NCBI GenBank assembly: GCA_036785325.1
Contig: JAXIVH010000001.1
Location: forward strand, 12,046,360 to 12,110,359
Source: Urophycis tenuis
Lineage: Eukaryota > Chordata > Actinopteri > Gadiformes > Phycidae
Direction: 5' to 3'
Length of the DNA stretch: 64,000 nt
Part shown: positions 1 to 12,027 of the stretch, in pieces
Layout of the letters: the number at the start of each line of letters is the position of its first letter
How positions within the stretch are numbered: the first letter of the stretch is position 1
The notes under the pieces: generated by a model
Seen by the model: only the letters and a program-made list of their open reading frames with translations
Databases searched by the model: none
Told to the model about the DNA's origin: nothing
Position numbers and translations under genes: made by a program

Positions 1-105
1 TCTACTAAAATCACATTCTGGTGACTCCACAGTGGTGGGACAGGGGCCCCAAAAGGTTTTAATCAAATTCTGCTTAGGGCCCCCAAAAGGCTGGGGCCGG
101 CCCTG
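1..105. mobile_element. End of a hAT-like DNA transposon (partial)
   Basis: The sequence up to base 105 ends in a GC-rich motif, GGGGCCGGCCCTG, which resembles the terminal inverted repeat of teleost non-autonomous hAT elements (CAGGGCCGG when read inward). The other end would lie left of the window, so neither target duplication nor full length can be checked. This is a weak call based on the terminus only. Confidence 0.35.
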
Positions 106-723
106 CAACACACAATAACACAAAATAAACATTTTTTAATTTAGTTTATCAGTAGGCTACTTTGTATGGACTCATCGTCTCAATTTTCATTGTCATCGCG
201 ATGTGAGCGTTCATGATAAACACATCGCAAAAGCTGGTCTGTATGCGATAAGTTCGCCACGCACACTCGGGCCATCCTTATCCTTAAAGATTGTGGTTTG
301 CTGTAACCCGACCCACCCTGTCAATTTAGGACCCACCCAAATATTTATTTTTCCCTTTTAGTCCGCCCGACTTGCCGGTTGTATACTTGCGTTAAGACCG
401 ACCGTTGTTTTTTTAACTCTTCAAATAACTAATGCAACTACAATAAAACCCTATTAATAATATTTTAGAAAGTATCGCGAATATAAATTGCCTACATACA
501 CACGTAGGCTACGTTCTTTCTTTTACATTCGCTTCATTTAATCAATGGTTCGCGCTTGTCTGTTATGATGGCTGCGGCTGCAGTAAAGAAAATGTTCGCA
601 GTCACCGTTCAAAGTTATAGAAGGCTAAATTTTAGCAATTAGTCACGAGAGGGTGTGGATTATGGAAAAATATAAATAATAATAATATAATAATATAATA
701 ATATAATAATAAAAACATTAAAA

Positions 724-754
<31 letters not shown>

Positions 755-893
755 TATGAATGTAAAAACTGGCCAATGTAATTTAATTGAGAGATGTAAA
801 CCTAACCAAATGCTTTTCATTCAGAAAAAAATACAGCCCCCCCCCCTGTTTATTCAGCCCCGCCCTGCTCTCCCAGGAGTGAAGTCCACCCAC
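106..893. other. Gene-poor stretch, probable intron of the VWA7-like gene
   Basis: This stretch lies downstream (minus strand) of the VWA7-like first exon and is probably its first intron. It holds AT-rich sequence, a run of AATAAT-like repeats at about 675-715, a poly-A run, and a (TA)n microsatellite at about 731-757. I see no exon with convincing coding character in it. Confidence 0.4.
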
Positions 894-1097
894 CGTCAGG
901 CCGAAGTCTCGGCCCTCCGCGGAGGCCAGAGCCCGACACGCCTCCGCCGCCTGGCGGAGCAGCGCCCTCTGCGTGATGTCCAGGTGAGTGGAGGAGTTTC
1001 CGCCCAGCGAGAAGAGGGGCTGGAAGCCCAGCACCGGGTGCCACGGGAGGCAGGAGAGGAGCAGCAGGGGCAGGAGGAGGAGGAGCGAGGAGGCCAT
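894..1097 (-). CDS. VWA7-like secreted protein, first coding exon only
   Basis: A minus-strand exon begins at an ATG at 1097 and encodes a strong signal peptide (MASS followed by a leucine-rich stretch ending near residue 24). The mature start contains the motif THLDITQRALL. Vertebrate von Willebrand factor A domain-containing protein 7 (VWA7) has a similar short N-terminal region after its signal peptide, containing THQDLTEEA-type sequence. The exon ends at a donor, ACG|GTGGGT, after 68 codons in phase 0, so the rest of the gene should continue to the left, outside the window. An N-glycosylation sequon (NSS) is present just before the motif. The VWA domain itself is not visible, so the family assignment rests on signal peptide plus this short motif and remains tentative. 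Confidence 0.5.
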
Positions 1098-1571
1098 GAC
1101 GGAGGAGGAACTCCCGGGAGCGACGATCAGGCTGACGGGGGGCAGCTGGGTCTCAGCAGAGCGGGCGTGACGAGGGGCAGAGTGGCCGCACCTGTGGAGG
1201 GAGGAGGAGACGAGCACAGTGACGTCCTCCGGGTCACACGCAGACTGGGAGCAGTGGGAGAAGCCAAAGAACCAAACATGGGGGGAAAATAAAAGATAGT
1301 AAAAAAAAAACACACGTCTAATTGATTTGGGAATATTATAAATTGTATTGGCATGTGTTTTTTTCCATCATCAAACAGGTGTTCAGGATGAGGATTTCTC
1401 TCCCTGCACGAATGGACATTGACAATCCAAAACAAAATGATGACCAGTTTCAAATATACATGTATATCACTGTCCTCTGTGTAGAAGTACAGAACATAAC
1501 CCGATAATCCTATTTATTGATTACTTTATGTTAATTAACACACTTTTTATTAGTGGTTTTTCTTGTATGTA

Positions 1572-1719
1572 GTGGGGCGGCAGTAGCTCAATGGGTAGAG
1601 CGGGTGGACAGAGTGGGTCGTCCACTCCCCTTGATCCCCCTCCTCCAACTGTCCACATATCGAACCCCACAAATGTACAGATTTTAAGTCGCTTTGGACC
1701 CAAGCGTCTGCTAAATGCC
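1572..1719 (+). mobile_element. tRNA-headed SINE with L2-type tail
   Basis: The element begins with a tRNA-like head (GGCAGTAGCTCAATGGGTAGAG, an A-box match) and a B-box-like CGAACCCC. It ends with AAGTCGCTTTGG...AAGCGTCTGCTAAATG, the tail shared by teleost L2/CR1-like LINEs and the SINEs they mobilise. It is not a functional tRNA gene because the cloverleaf is not maintained. Similar copies occur on the minus strand near 3483-3614 and 42120-42256. Confidence 0.75.
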
Positions 1720-2002
1720 CCCTTTACCCTTTATGTTAAGTCCAAAGCTTGATCCCACCAGTACCACCATATAAGTGCGGGTTATGAAGCTTAAAGCTGA
1801 AGTCCTACGAGGACTCATCTAAACTTACCTTGAAGTGTTTCTTCTGGGAACGCAGATCCAGGTGAGTGCTGAGTGGTGCAGTCGAAACTATTATGTTTTG
1901 TTAAGTGGCGTCTCTGAGGATCAGACCAACCCAGACCTGCCAGACAACGAAAATATGAAAGGTGGAGCATGCTCAGGTGATTTTGTGTGGACAGTATTGA
2001 AC

Positions 2003-2007
2003 GAAAG

Positions 2008-2040
<33 letters not shown>

Positions 2041-2041
2041 G
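2003..2041. repeat. (GA)n microsatellite
   Basis: A GAAA/GA-rich simple repeat ending in about 14 uninterrupted GA units. The surrounding 1720-2480 region shows no convincing gene. Confidence 0.9.
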
Positions 2042-2499
2042 GGAATGCGAGAGACAATGACGTGTGTGTTTGCAAGTGCGAGTGCAGGTATGATAGTGAT
2101 TGATAAGCAGAACCGCACCAACAACCAGCCCTGTGTCTTTATATTCCTAATTCTACCTATTCTTAAGTCAATGTATTCATATCTTAACATTACATTAAAA
2201 AACAATGTTCATATATGAATACATTATATTCATTCATTAACATGTTTTTTAGAATGTTAACATAATTACTTCTATATCTTTAATAATCAACATCAATTAT
2301 TTTAAACGTACACGTAATTGATGCGTTGTATTCCCGTTTATATGCCATATGTCCACAACATGTTTCTATCATGTCTGTCATTGTGTCTTCCTAGAGCCGT
2401 CGACCACTGTTGAAAACAAAATATATACATTGCATTACAGCATTCTTTTATTTAACTGATTTACACACATTGTGCTCTGCTCCGCTCTGCGTGGGAGGG

Positions 2500-2775
2500 C
2501 CAGGGGGAGGGGGGGGTGAGGCACACGGAGGGAACGCCACCTCAGGAGGGGGAGGGGGGGGGGGGGGGCACACGGAGGGAACGCCACCTCAGGAGGGGGG
2601 GGGGGGGGGGGGGGGGGGGGGTGAGGCACACGGAGGGAACGCCACCTTAGGAGGGGGGGGGGGGTGAGGCACAGGGAGGGAACGCCACCTTAGGAGGGGG
2701 AGGGGGGGGGGTGAGGCACACGGAGGGAACGCCACCTTAGGAGGGGGAGGGGGGGGGGGGGGGGGTGAGGCTTTA
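2500..2775. repeat. G-rich minisatellite with long G homopolymers
   Basis: About five copies of a unit containing GGCACACGGAGGGAACGCCACCT(C/T)AGGAGG, each followed by a G run of variable length (roughly 8 to 25 G). The plus strand is almost pure purine in the spacers and could form G-quadruplexes. Variation is concentrated in the homopolymer lengths. Confidence 0.9.
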
Positions 2776-3135
2776 AGCCGACGGTGGGTGGAAGGGAAGT
2801 GAGGTATTTGATAAGGAAATGGTGCATAATGGGAGCGGATGAGAGAGAAAGGGAGACAGAGAGAGAGAGGGAGGGAGAGCTAAACCACACAAGCACATGC
2901 CTGTGCAGTGAGACAGCTGAGTTTGCAAAGGAGAGAGAAAGGATTTGAGGAAGTTCCACAAAAATATGAAATGCTGCGTGAAGCAGTAAATCCAAACAAC
3001 AGTGACATTTTGTACATGTCCTGGGGCGAGACTCCCCAGGAGCAGGGAGCAGAACCAGATCACTAGTCACAGCAGACTGTATCTCGTCTCAGCGAGGGGG
3101 AGCTAAATGTTGTAGGTCAGGGTCAAGGAGTTTAC

Positions 3136-3300
3136 ATTTACATTTACATTTAGGGCGTTGAGCAGACGCTTTTGTCCAAAGCGACTTACAATAAGTACAT
3201 TTGTCAGAAGGTGAAACACGTCATGCATTGTACAGTAAGAAAGTCACCAGAACAAGTTTCAAGCATTCTAATTGCTAGATTAACCATTGCTAGTATACAA
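3136..3300 (-). mobile_element. L2-like LINE 3' end fragment
   Basis: Read on the minus strand this matches the 3' end of the LINE at 6885-8822: both carry a segment with TTGCTAGATTAACC/GGTTAATCTAGCAATT, TTGAAACTTGTTCTGGTGACTTTCTTACTGTA and the AAGTCGCTTTGGA(T/C)AAAAGCGTCTGC tail. The fragment is 5' truncated, as expected for LINE insertions. Confidence 0.7.
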
Positions 3301-3482
3301 CATCTCTGGCCTAAGATGCTAAGTTCTAAGTTACAAAGAGCAATTATAAATGTATCACCAGGCTGATCAAGGTGATCAGCTTTGACCAGCTTTGGTTTTG
3401 ACTCGGCCGAAATGACTGATTCAAAAGACACAGCGAATGACTCTGTCCATTTGCTGTGTTTTTTCTTAATTATATCAAGAAG

Positions 3483-3614
3483 AAGGGCATTTAGCAGATG
3501 CTTTTGTCCAAAGCGACTTACAATCAGTACATTTGTGGGGTTCGAAATGAGGACAGTCAACCACCACCAAAGTTAGTGGTCGACCCGCTCTACCCACTGA
3601 GCTATGCCGGCCCA
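3483..3614 (-). mobile_element. tRNA-headed SINE with L2-type tail
   Basis: Minus-strand copy of the SINE at 1572-1719. The tail (CATTTAGCAGATGCTTTTGTCCAAAGCGACTTACA on the plus strand) comes first. It is followed by a TTCGAA box and a head ending in GAGCTATGCCGGCCC, the complement of the A-box region. The order and spacing match the plus-strand copy. Confidence 0.7.
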
Positions 3615-3815
3615 TATTGCCATTTGTGATATGGGGGGCAGTCTGAATATTTGCCCTTCCCATGCCTAGCTTCAGCCACAGAATCTTAGCTGACATCAGT
3701 TAGATGCCAAGACTTGCCAACGGTATAATTTGGGAATGTCATCACCGGGCTGAATCGACAATTGGTCACATGTTGCTAGCACGTATGTATCATCATCATC
3801 TCACATTGTCTCACA

Positions 3816-3817
<2 letters not shown>

Positions 3818-3886
<69 letters not shown>
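3818..3886. repeat. (CA)n microsatellite
   Basis: About 34 uninterrupted CA dinucleotides. Confidence 0.95.
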
Positions 3887-4045
3887 TTTGGTCCATACCT
3901 GAGAAACATTCCATGTGCATCGAAGTGTAGCATGATGAACGTCTGAAGTATGTACTGTATGTCAGCCTGCAGTGTGGTGAAGACCCCACCCTGTAGTCAC
4001 TATGAACTCCTACCATGACTCAGAGGCTCAGATTAATCAGCCGAT

Positions 4046-4472
4046 TTCGTTATCTGTTACTTTTATCCAAAGTGACTTACAATGAACTCAACTGAATGTC
4101 ATTATGGAGCAGGTAGCAGGACATGTCATTAAGGAGCAGGTAGGGGGACATGTCATTAAGGAGCAGGTAGGGGGACATGAAATCAAGGAGCAGGTAGGGG
4201 GACATGTCATTAAGGAGCAGGTAGGGGGACATGTCATTAAGGAGCAGGTAGGGGGACATGAAATCAAGGAGCAGGTAGGGGGACATGTCATTAAGGAGCA
4301 GGTAGGGGGACATGTCATTAAGGAGCAGGTAGGGGGACATGCCATTGAGGAGTAGGTACAGGGACATGTAATTCAGGTGCAGGTAGGGGGACATGTCATT
4401 GAGGAGTAGGTACAGGGACATGTCATTCAGGTGCAGGTAGGGGTACATGTCATTAAGGGGCAGGTAGAAGAA
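4046..4472. repeat. 27-bp minisatellite beginning at an L2/SINE tail
   Basis: About 14 copies of a 27-bp unit of the form AGGAGCAGGTAGGGGGACATG(TC/AA)..., becoming more divergent toward 4470. The array starts within about 50 bp of a degenerate L2-type tail (ACTTTTATCCAAAGTGACTTACAATGAA) at about 4055-4085. The unit length is a multiple of three, so long open frames exist on both strands, but their translations are pure repeats and resemble no protein. Confidence 0.9.
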
Positions 4473-4734
4473 CACATGCAAGATAATATTTTATCTCTAG
4501 GCTAGACTCAAAATCAAATAAAATCCCCTGTTGATTTTGCCTGAAAGTCAATTTCTAAAAAATCTAGACTCACATTGTTGCCATTTAGTGTTCACTTGGG
4601 ATGGTGTGAAAAGGCATTCTTAAAAGTACATTCATTTGGCCTCAAACGTTTCTCAATGGCCTTTTTTCAATCTTGAGAAGTTTTTTTTCATGTCAGTCCT
4701 TAAATATCTAATTGAGTACAATTTCATCAAAGTA

Positions 4735-4856
4735 ACAGTAACATTACTGTTACTTGTGACAGTGCTGTTGGTAACAGTAACAGTTCTGTTTGTAATAGTA
4801 ACAGTGCTGTTTGTAATAGTAACAGTGCTGTTTGTAACAGTAACAGAATTTTTGTC
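4735..4856. repeat. Short 21-bp minisatellite (GTAACAGT-rich)
   Basis: Several degenerate copies of a GTAA(C/T)AGTAACAGTGCTGTTT-type unit. No associated gene was recognised. From here to about 6880 I see only scattered simple repeats, including (CAA)n/(TAA)n at about 6121-6168 and a LINE-type tail (GGGATTAATAAAGTATTTCTATTC) near 6412. Confidence 0.75.
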
Positions 4857-6118
4857 ACAACTAATCCTCACTGTGATCCAGACCGAGACCTCGTTAACAC
4901 ATTGCCATGGTTATTTTGAATCATAGCAATCAGACCAACCAATCACAGTGTGCTATGTGAGCCCCTTTCAGCTGTCAGTCTGAACATTCCCTTGGATGCA
5001 CACCTTTTGTCCTCTGGACTGCCTGGCAGGCGTCCGGTCAAGAGGAACCTGTTCGGGACAGTGTGGTTGACGTTCACAGCTCTGTGTATTGCAACAACAC
5101 AAGGAGGACTGGTTTTATCATCTCCTCCCTCACTTTAAGAACAATAGGAAGTAGTGGAGAGTAAAGGTTGGGGACAAAAGTGCATTGGACTTTGTAACCA
5201 CCCTTCGATCAAGAACCGATCGTACCAAGCTGAATCATCAAATTCCAGGTTGTGATTGGTTCAACCGATTCATTTGCAGACTAGAGCAGTGAAAAATCGA
5301 CCTTGGTGAGAGTAAAATTAATGTTGCAAAACCAAAATTGCGGTGTGTGCACAGTCCCGTTCAGCGTCATGATTTGTCATTCTTTTATTGACCAAAAAAC
5401 AACCGCAAATCGCATTCAGTGTCAAAGGACCTTTACCTTCAGGGCCAGGGGGCTGTTGTTTTAAACAGTTTTAAAACTTCAACCTTTTCTTTTGATTTTT
5501 TCTTCTCTGAAAAGCTCTTGACACAACATGATTTAGAAAATGTAAGTAGCGATAGTAATACGAGCATTGGAAAGATCACAATGTATGAATATATTCATTT
5601 GTTTTTGGTGCTGTTTTGAAGCTGTCTCTCAACAAATGTGGTTGAAAAGAGAACTGACTCGGCCCTGAGTAAGCCTGTAAGCGCTGTGTCGCAACAGCCT
5701 GGTGTCCGGTGGAGGAGGGCCGCTCACCAAACCAGCCTCTTTGGTTTGGGTCAGCTCACCAGTCACGCTCAGCATCCAGGGAAACCTGCGGAGGAAACTG
5801 TTTCCTCGGCATGTTGATTACAACATGTTGGTTTTTAAAGTTGGTATTGATTTGAATATATCTATATTTCTAATTATATATATTTACATATTGTGAAATA
5901 TCAAAATCCATGATGAAGATGCGTACATGGTAACTGTGGTAACTCTGAATACAGTGCTGTTGTCTAGTGTAATATTTTTGACACCTTGAATGCAATGAAA
6001 TGAAAGGTTTCGATGCGTTGATGAATTTATGCACTGTGCTAATAACTTTAACTGTGTGTGAAACTGTGTGTCCCAGATGATCAAATATGCTGTATAATAT
6101 GATAATAATACATAAAAT

Positions 6119-6150
<32 letters not shown>

Positions 6151-6884
6151 TAATAATAATGATAATAAAACATGCCATGCTTTGTAAAAATCTCATGCAC
6201 ACTTCCTCTCTTCACATAAACAGAGTAGACTGCTTCAGGAGTTCAGAAATGTATCACATGTTGTGTTATCTTAATTGAACCCAGAGTGATGTTCCTCTCA
6301 GGAGGCACACCAGCTTCTTCATCCATTATTTGGGGGGGCAGGAGGGTGCAGGCCGCTGTATTTCATTTTTGAAAATACACATCACACAAAATAAATGGGA
6401 ATTTCCCAGCATGGGATTAATAAAGTATTTCTATTCTATTCTAAACATGAACACCACTCATAGAAAAGTGCTGACAAATGTAATTGAGTTGTACAAGAGA
6501 GACAAAAAAAAAAGACGATCCATGACAGGACCACCGGGAAGTGAAAATAAAAGCTTCTACTTTTTGGTCTGCTGCCTCACACGACGTCCTGACGAGGACA
6601 GACAACACAAGGTAGGTTATAACCTCATTTTAAACCAGGGGACTTATAGAGACAAAATGGGTACATTAACATTTAACATTAATGTTAGTATTGATTGATT
6701 TTGTCTTTTAAAGAAGGAGTTGCAGGATTGTTGCTGTTGGTGAGTACGTAGAACTTGTGTTGTAGCTTTTCTGTTGGTAGAGCTAACTCATCCAGTTTGT
6801 AGTCACTCTCTGCTGTTGTTGCTATTGGTGTTGTTGTTGTTGTTGTTGTTGAATAGGAATACAAGAGCCCTCTCAAGCTTTAAA

Positions 6885-8822
6885 CAAGTCAGCCTCTGAT
6901 GACCGGCAAACTAAGACCGGTCGAACAAAGACAAAGGGAGTCGCTCGAGGAAGCCCTATAGCCCTCTGCTAACCCCAAACCTTGTGTATTGCATTGTGTA
7001 TTGTAGCCATGTGTGTAACCCCTATCCCAGTCAGGACATCTACCTGACACAGACGCCGTCCACGATCCCATACTCGACGCTGCACCCCTTCCAACCTGCT
7101 CTACCCATCTCTCTCTGTCTGCACTGACCTTGAAGTGATGGGCGGCCTCTGGAACTGCCAATCGGCGGTCAAGAAGGCAGACTCCATCTCGGCCTATGCC
7201 TGCCTCCAGACCCTCCACTTCCTGGCCCTAACAGAAACCTGGATCACCCCAGACAACATGGCCACTCCGGCTGCTCTCTCTACCGCCTACTCCTTCTCAC
7301 AGACTCCGAGACCCTCAGGGCGAGGAGGGGGGACTGGACTCCTCATCTCACCCAAGTGGTCCTACCGGGTGCTTCCCCTGGAACACCTGACCAGATCAGC
7401 ATTTGAACTCCACACTGTTGCTATCACCATCCCCATCAAGCTCTACATTGCTGTCATCTACCGTCCTCCGGGTCCCTTCCATGACTTCTTCGACGAGATG
7501 GATGCCCTCCTCAGCTGCTTTCCTGAAGACGGTACTCCACTGGTTGTCCTGGGCGACTTCAACATCCAACCAGAGAAGTTACAATCATCACTCTCCTTCT
7601 CCTCCTACCCACAGAGCCGGGCACCAACTTGACCTTGTCTTCACAAGGTCCTGCAGTACCCGCGCACTCTCAGTTACCCCGCTCCCTGTGTCTGACCATC
7701 ATTTTGTTGCTTTCTCTCTCCCTTTGAAGTCCCCCTCCTCTGTTCCTCCTACCACCCACGCTGTCACCACCCACAGGAACATGAAAACCCTCTCTCCCTC
7801 CACTCTCTCCTCTGTTGTTCTCTCATCACTACGCCGTCCAGAGCAATTCTCACTGCTCTCTGCTGAGGAAGCCTCCTCTACCCTGCTGTCTTCCCTCTCA
7901 TCCTCTTTTGTCTCCCTCTGTCCCCTCCTGACGGTGACTGAATCCCTTCGTGCCATCAAAGCCTCTTCCCTCTCGTCGGTGCTTGTTCTCCTCGACCTCT
8001 CTGTGGCGTTCCACACCGTGAACCACCAGACCCTCCTCGCCACCCTCGCTGAACTCAGCATTACTGACACTGCACTAGCCTGGTTCACATCTTACCTTAT
8101 GGATCGCACTTATCAGGTCACATGGAACGGCTCCCTGTCCAAACCCCGCTCACTGTAATAACATCATACAGCTTCTCCTATCACTGTTATGCGGACGACA
8201 CTCAACTGTTCCTCTCCTTCCCCCCCCCTCAGACACTCTGATTGCAACACGCATCTCAGAATGCTTGGCAGACATCAGCTCTTGGACAACTGCACATCAA
8301 CTCAAGCTCAATCTCTCTCAGACTGAGCTTCTCTTCAAACCGGGGAAAGACTGCCCTCACAGGGACCTGCTGGTCTCGGTCGAGGGCATCACAGTATCTG
8401 CCTCACCGACTGCAAGGAACCTGGCCGTAATAGTCGACAACCAACTGTTCTGCACTGCAAACATCACTGCAGTGACCCGCTCTTGTAGATTTGTTCTCTA
8501 CAACATCCACAGGATCCGGCCTTTCCTCACGAGGGAAGCGACACAGCTTCTGACCCAAGCACATGTCTTATCTTCCGGAAGAAACTCAAGACCCACTTGT
8601 GCAGAGTTCACCTGAACCCTGCATAACCCTACTCCCTAATGCTCTTTTTATGTACGTCTTGGCACTTCAATCGCTCTTTGTTGGATTGGTTAATCTAGCA
8701 ATTGAAATGCTTGAAACTTGTTCTGGTGACTTTCTTACTGTATTAGCAGCAATGAAATGTTTCCCCTTCTTCTGACAAATACTCTTTGTAAGTCGCTTTG
8801 GATAAAAGCGTCTGCTAAATGT
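6885..8822 (+). mobile_element. Dead L2/CR1-like non-LTR retrotransposon
   Basis: An APE-type endonuclease segment is visible at about 7150-7640, with motifs LTETWI, VIYRPPG and LGDFNIQ. A shifted reading frame then carries reverse-transcriptase pieces. These are a motif-A region LLDLSVAFHTVNH, where the family usually has an aspartate (DxVNH-type context) in place of the first H, and a CYADDTQLF motif at about 8186-8215 in another frame. The stretch between them is shortened, and stops and frameshifts interrupt the frame, so the copy is inactive. It ends in the tail TAAGTCGCTTTGGATAAAAG...CTGCTAAATG shared with the SINEs in this window. Confidence 0.8.
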
Positions 8823-9310
8823 AAATTATTGGTACATTATTAGAGAATGCATGAATAAATCTTAACACCATTAACTTAGTTCACATGACCACCATTAGTC
8901 ATTTTTACTAGGCCATTATTTAACCATTCATAACATGCTGGTTGATATTATATCTGATATATCAGATCACTATTTTATGGTATTTTTACAATTCCACTGC
9001 ATTTTTGTATTTTATTTATTTTTGGTATTTTATTTTTGGTAATGTTTATGTACCCTGGCTGCTACGGCAACCCAATTTCCCTTCTGGGATTATTAAAGTC
9101 TCTCTGTCTATGGTTGATGCTTATTACAGGATTTACCGTAATAAATCCTTGTTGTTGAGTGTTAGCCATCGAATAAACAGCCTGTTAGGCTCCAAAAGCT
9201 ATTGTATGCACTGTTTATCAAGTGTGGACATGGATGTAATATAATGAAATATACTATCTTTATTGTCCAACTTTCCAAAATCAAAGTTTAGTTTGTGTTT
9301 ATTTGTGCAG

Positions 9311-10939
9311 ATGAAGTCTCTCCTCATAGCCGCGATGCTGACAGTGTGCTCTGCAGCAACTGAAGGTGAGTTTATCTGAGTAGTTAACCTTGCTGCTAGT
9401 TAGCTGTAGCACAGGTAGACGTTCACAGACAGTAGGTGCGTGGCACTGCACCTACTGTGAGTCTGAGGTGCACAACGAGAACACGACTCATTCAGCTGAG
9501 AGTTCAATCTAGAACACTCCGTGTCGCACAACGCACGACATTGGTGTATGTCGTGTTTTACCCTCAACCATCATGTTACGTTGTTGCTCAAGGGGTTCTT
9601 CAAAATAGAGCCGCATTTGGAACCTGATCGCACGTTTTTTCTTTTCAGATCTCTCGGGAAAAATGTTTGTCTTTCCAAAGGACAGCGTTACGGACTACGT
9701 GCAGCTGATCTCCACCAAAGAGGACATGAAAGCCGCCACCGTCTGCGTCAGGTAGTCTGACGGCACTGGTCCCATGAGAATAAAAATCCTAATGTTTTAT
9801 CAGACATGTCAAATACATTATATATTGTATACATTTTTAGATTTGAGTGTCGTTATATGTTGACATGTTTGTATACGAGTGCGGGCCTGTTAGGCCGTTC
9901 TGAAAAACCACACTTATGAGCAGTCGCTCATCCAGCACCCCCTGCCCACCGACGCCAAAACCGTCCTCAAATATTGTATTTCCCCCCTGAGAATAAAACA
10001 AATGTCCTCCATTTTGGTTTGGCAACGTGACGTACGGCTAGTTCCTTCATTTTGCGGTCGTCATGTCGACAAGCGACCCGGCCTGTGGTTGGGCCCGGAG
10101 AACAGGCCGGCCCATTCGGAGCGGGCGGCCGGCCTGGCCTCCGGTGTTCCCTCTGAGCAGCGCGCCCGCCAGACGTGAGGTCCCGCCCAGGACGTCGAAG
10201 GACGCGCATACGTACAAAAGAGCCCTCTTCAGTGAGATAGCGGCTGGTACATGAACGTGTCTCGTTTGCTCTCCTCTGAAGGTCCTTCACAGACCTCAGC
10301 AGAAGCCACAGCCTCTTCTCCCTGTCCACTCCCTCCTTTCCCAATGGCTTGCTGATTTTTAAGGAGGACCAGGCGGACCGGCTGCAAATAAACGTGAGGA
10401 ACACGGCTACGACCATGGTCAAGCAAGACTACAAGCTGAACGTCTGGCAGTCCGTCTGTCTCACTTGGGACGGGAAGACGGGGGTGGTGCAGCTTTGGCT
10501 GGACGGCAAGCCTAGCGCCACAAAGTACTGTTCTGAAGGCATCATTAGCTCCACCAACCTGGTCATGATAGGACAGGTAAATTAGTCTTTGTTTATGTAT
10601 CAGACGGTCATGTACAAATCCAGGGTGATGTTCACTTAAATGGCTCCCCCCCCCCCCCCCCCCCCACAGGAGCAGGACTCCCATGGTGGCAGGTTCGACC
10701 TCCAGCAGTCTTTCGTCGGCATGATGACGGACGTTAACATGTGGAACTTCGTCCTCTCGCCCTGCGAGCTCAAGCGCTACGTGGAAGACCTGAACTACAC
10801 GCCGGGCAATGTGATCAACTGGAGGGCCCTGCAGTACGTGGTCAATGGGAAAACATTTCTGGTTGAGAAACCCGGCCCGTGTTCATGTCTAGTGAAAACC
10901 AGGATGCCCAATATGTCCAGCCAGGTCTGCCAGGGCTGA
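9311..10939 (+). CDS. Pentraxin (CRP/SAP-like), complete, four exons
   Basis: Secreted pattern-recognition protein of the short pentraxin family, which binds phosphocholine-type ligands with calcium and forms pentamers. Exons by splice signals and frame: 9311-9365, 9649-9751, 10282-10576, 10670-10939 (723 nt, 240 residues plus stop), close to the family's usual 220-230. Exon 1 encodes a signal peptide (MKSLLIAAMLTVCSA). The mature start has MFVFP, as in fish CRP. Two cysteines (in VCVR and VCLTW) match the conserved intradomain disulfide. The pentraxin signature, usually HxCxSWxS/T, reads SVCLTWDG here, so its histidine is replaced by serine. The calcium-ligand cluster is kept as GQEQD with a following Q (DLQQSFVG). 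The C-terminus has an extension with three cysteines (GPCSC and VCQG). The exon 4 acceptor has an almost pure C20 pyrimidine tract. A polyadenylation signal follows at 11008-11013. Confidence 0.88.
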
Positions 10940-11007
10940 GTGGGTATCAGCAGGAACGTGTCGGCAATCGAGGTCAGATATATTCTCGATGACATTGTAA
11001 TGATGTG

Positions 11008-11013
11008 AATAAA
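11008..11013 (+). terminator. Polyadenylation signal of the pentraxin gene
   Basis: AATAAA about 70 bp after the stop codon of the pentraxin, in the same orientation and at a typical distance. The following 1 kb to about 12,020 shows no other coding evidence. Confidence 0.7.
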
Positions 11014-12027
11014 GGTGTGACTCATGTTCTTCTCCCTGCTTTATGTTCCTTTCTGCCTCCCCATCCTGTAAAACGTGATGTCAAACTGTACTCAGTAATC
11101 AGAGGGGGCTGTGTTCACAAGAGAGCCTTTCAAAGAGAATCGGGTGAAGATATAAAAGAAAATCCTCCATCACGGACTGGTGAGCTGGACGAGTGAAAAT
11201 GCTGTTGTTTTTAAGCCAGGTCGTGTTGAGAAATATTTAGCATTCCCACTGGCCAAGGAGTCTTGTTATATGTGGGAGAGGATAAGTATCTTTGCGTGGG
11301 GGGCGCCTAAAAATGTGTGTAGCCAGCACAACCTTGTGTTTTTCCTTTTCCCCCCATTTATAATGATGGAGCCTGCTTATCGTTCCCTCACTTTGACGCT
11401 GATGTCACATACATTACAAAACATACATTGACTCGATGACACGGACAATGCCATAGTGTTATATCATGTCTTTAATGGTGACTTTGCATCACATTGTATC
11501 ATTGTAGTAGCGTGATTGGAGAACACAAACTCGGCCAGGAGTAGTAAACTGTAACAAAAAAGTTAACTATAAGTATAAAAGTTTCAAATCAATACGGTGT
11601 AGACTGTAAACTGTCGAAATGCTCTTAATGAAATCCCCTTCTGAAAGCTCTAAAGACTCTCTCTCTTTTCCACCCTCCCACATTCATGTGCCTTTGTAAG
11701 CGTTTCCTTCCTTACAACACAGTTGAGTGATAAAGGGTGCTCCAGGGAGGGGAAGGTACTCCAGCACAGGGAAATCAAAACAAGGGGGCGGAGCTCGCTG
11801 AGGAGACACCACACATGGTCTGACTCCAACAAACATCTAAAGCACTAAAGCCAAAGGGAAATATCCAGATAGTGTTATGTTCCTATATCGTTATCTATTC
11901 CCAAATCATCTCGCAGTCTCTGAGTTCAGAACAAGCTCTCCTTCGTTTGAAGTGTTACCCCATTCGGCATGTTGTTGTCCATCTGGTATACATTCGGTGT
12001 ATTCCCCAATCCAAGCGTGTTTGAAGA

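Noticed and set aside
1572..1660. Possible tRNA genes in SINE heads, also at 33863 and 3600
   Set aside because: A- and B-box-like motifs are present, but acceptor and anticodon stems do not pair and each is joined to a SINE body.
4077..4481. Three overlapping open frames of 83-134 codons, possible repeat protein
   Set aside because: The 27-bp unit is a multiple of three, so open frames on both strands are expected. There is no start context, flanking exon or protein similarity.
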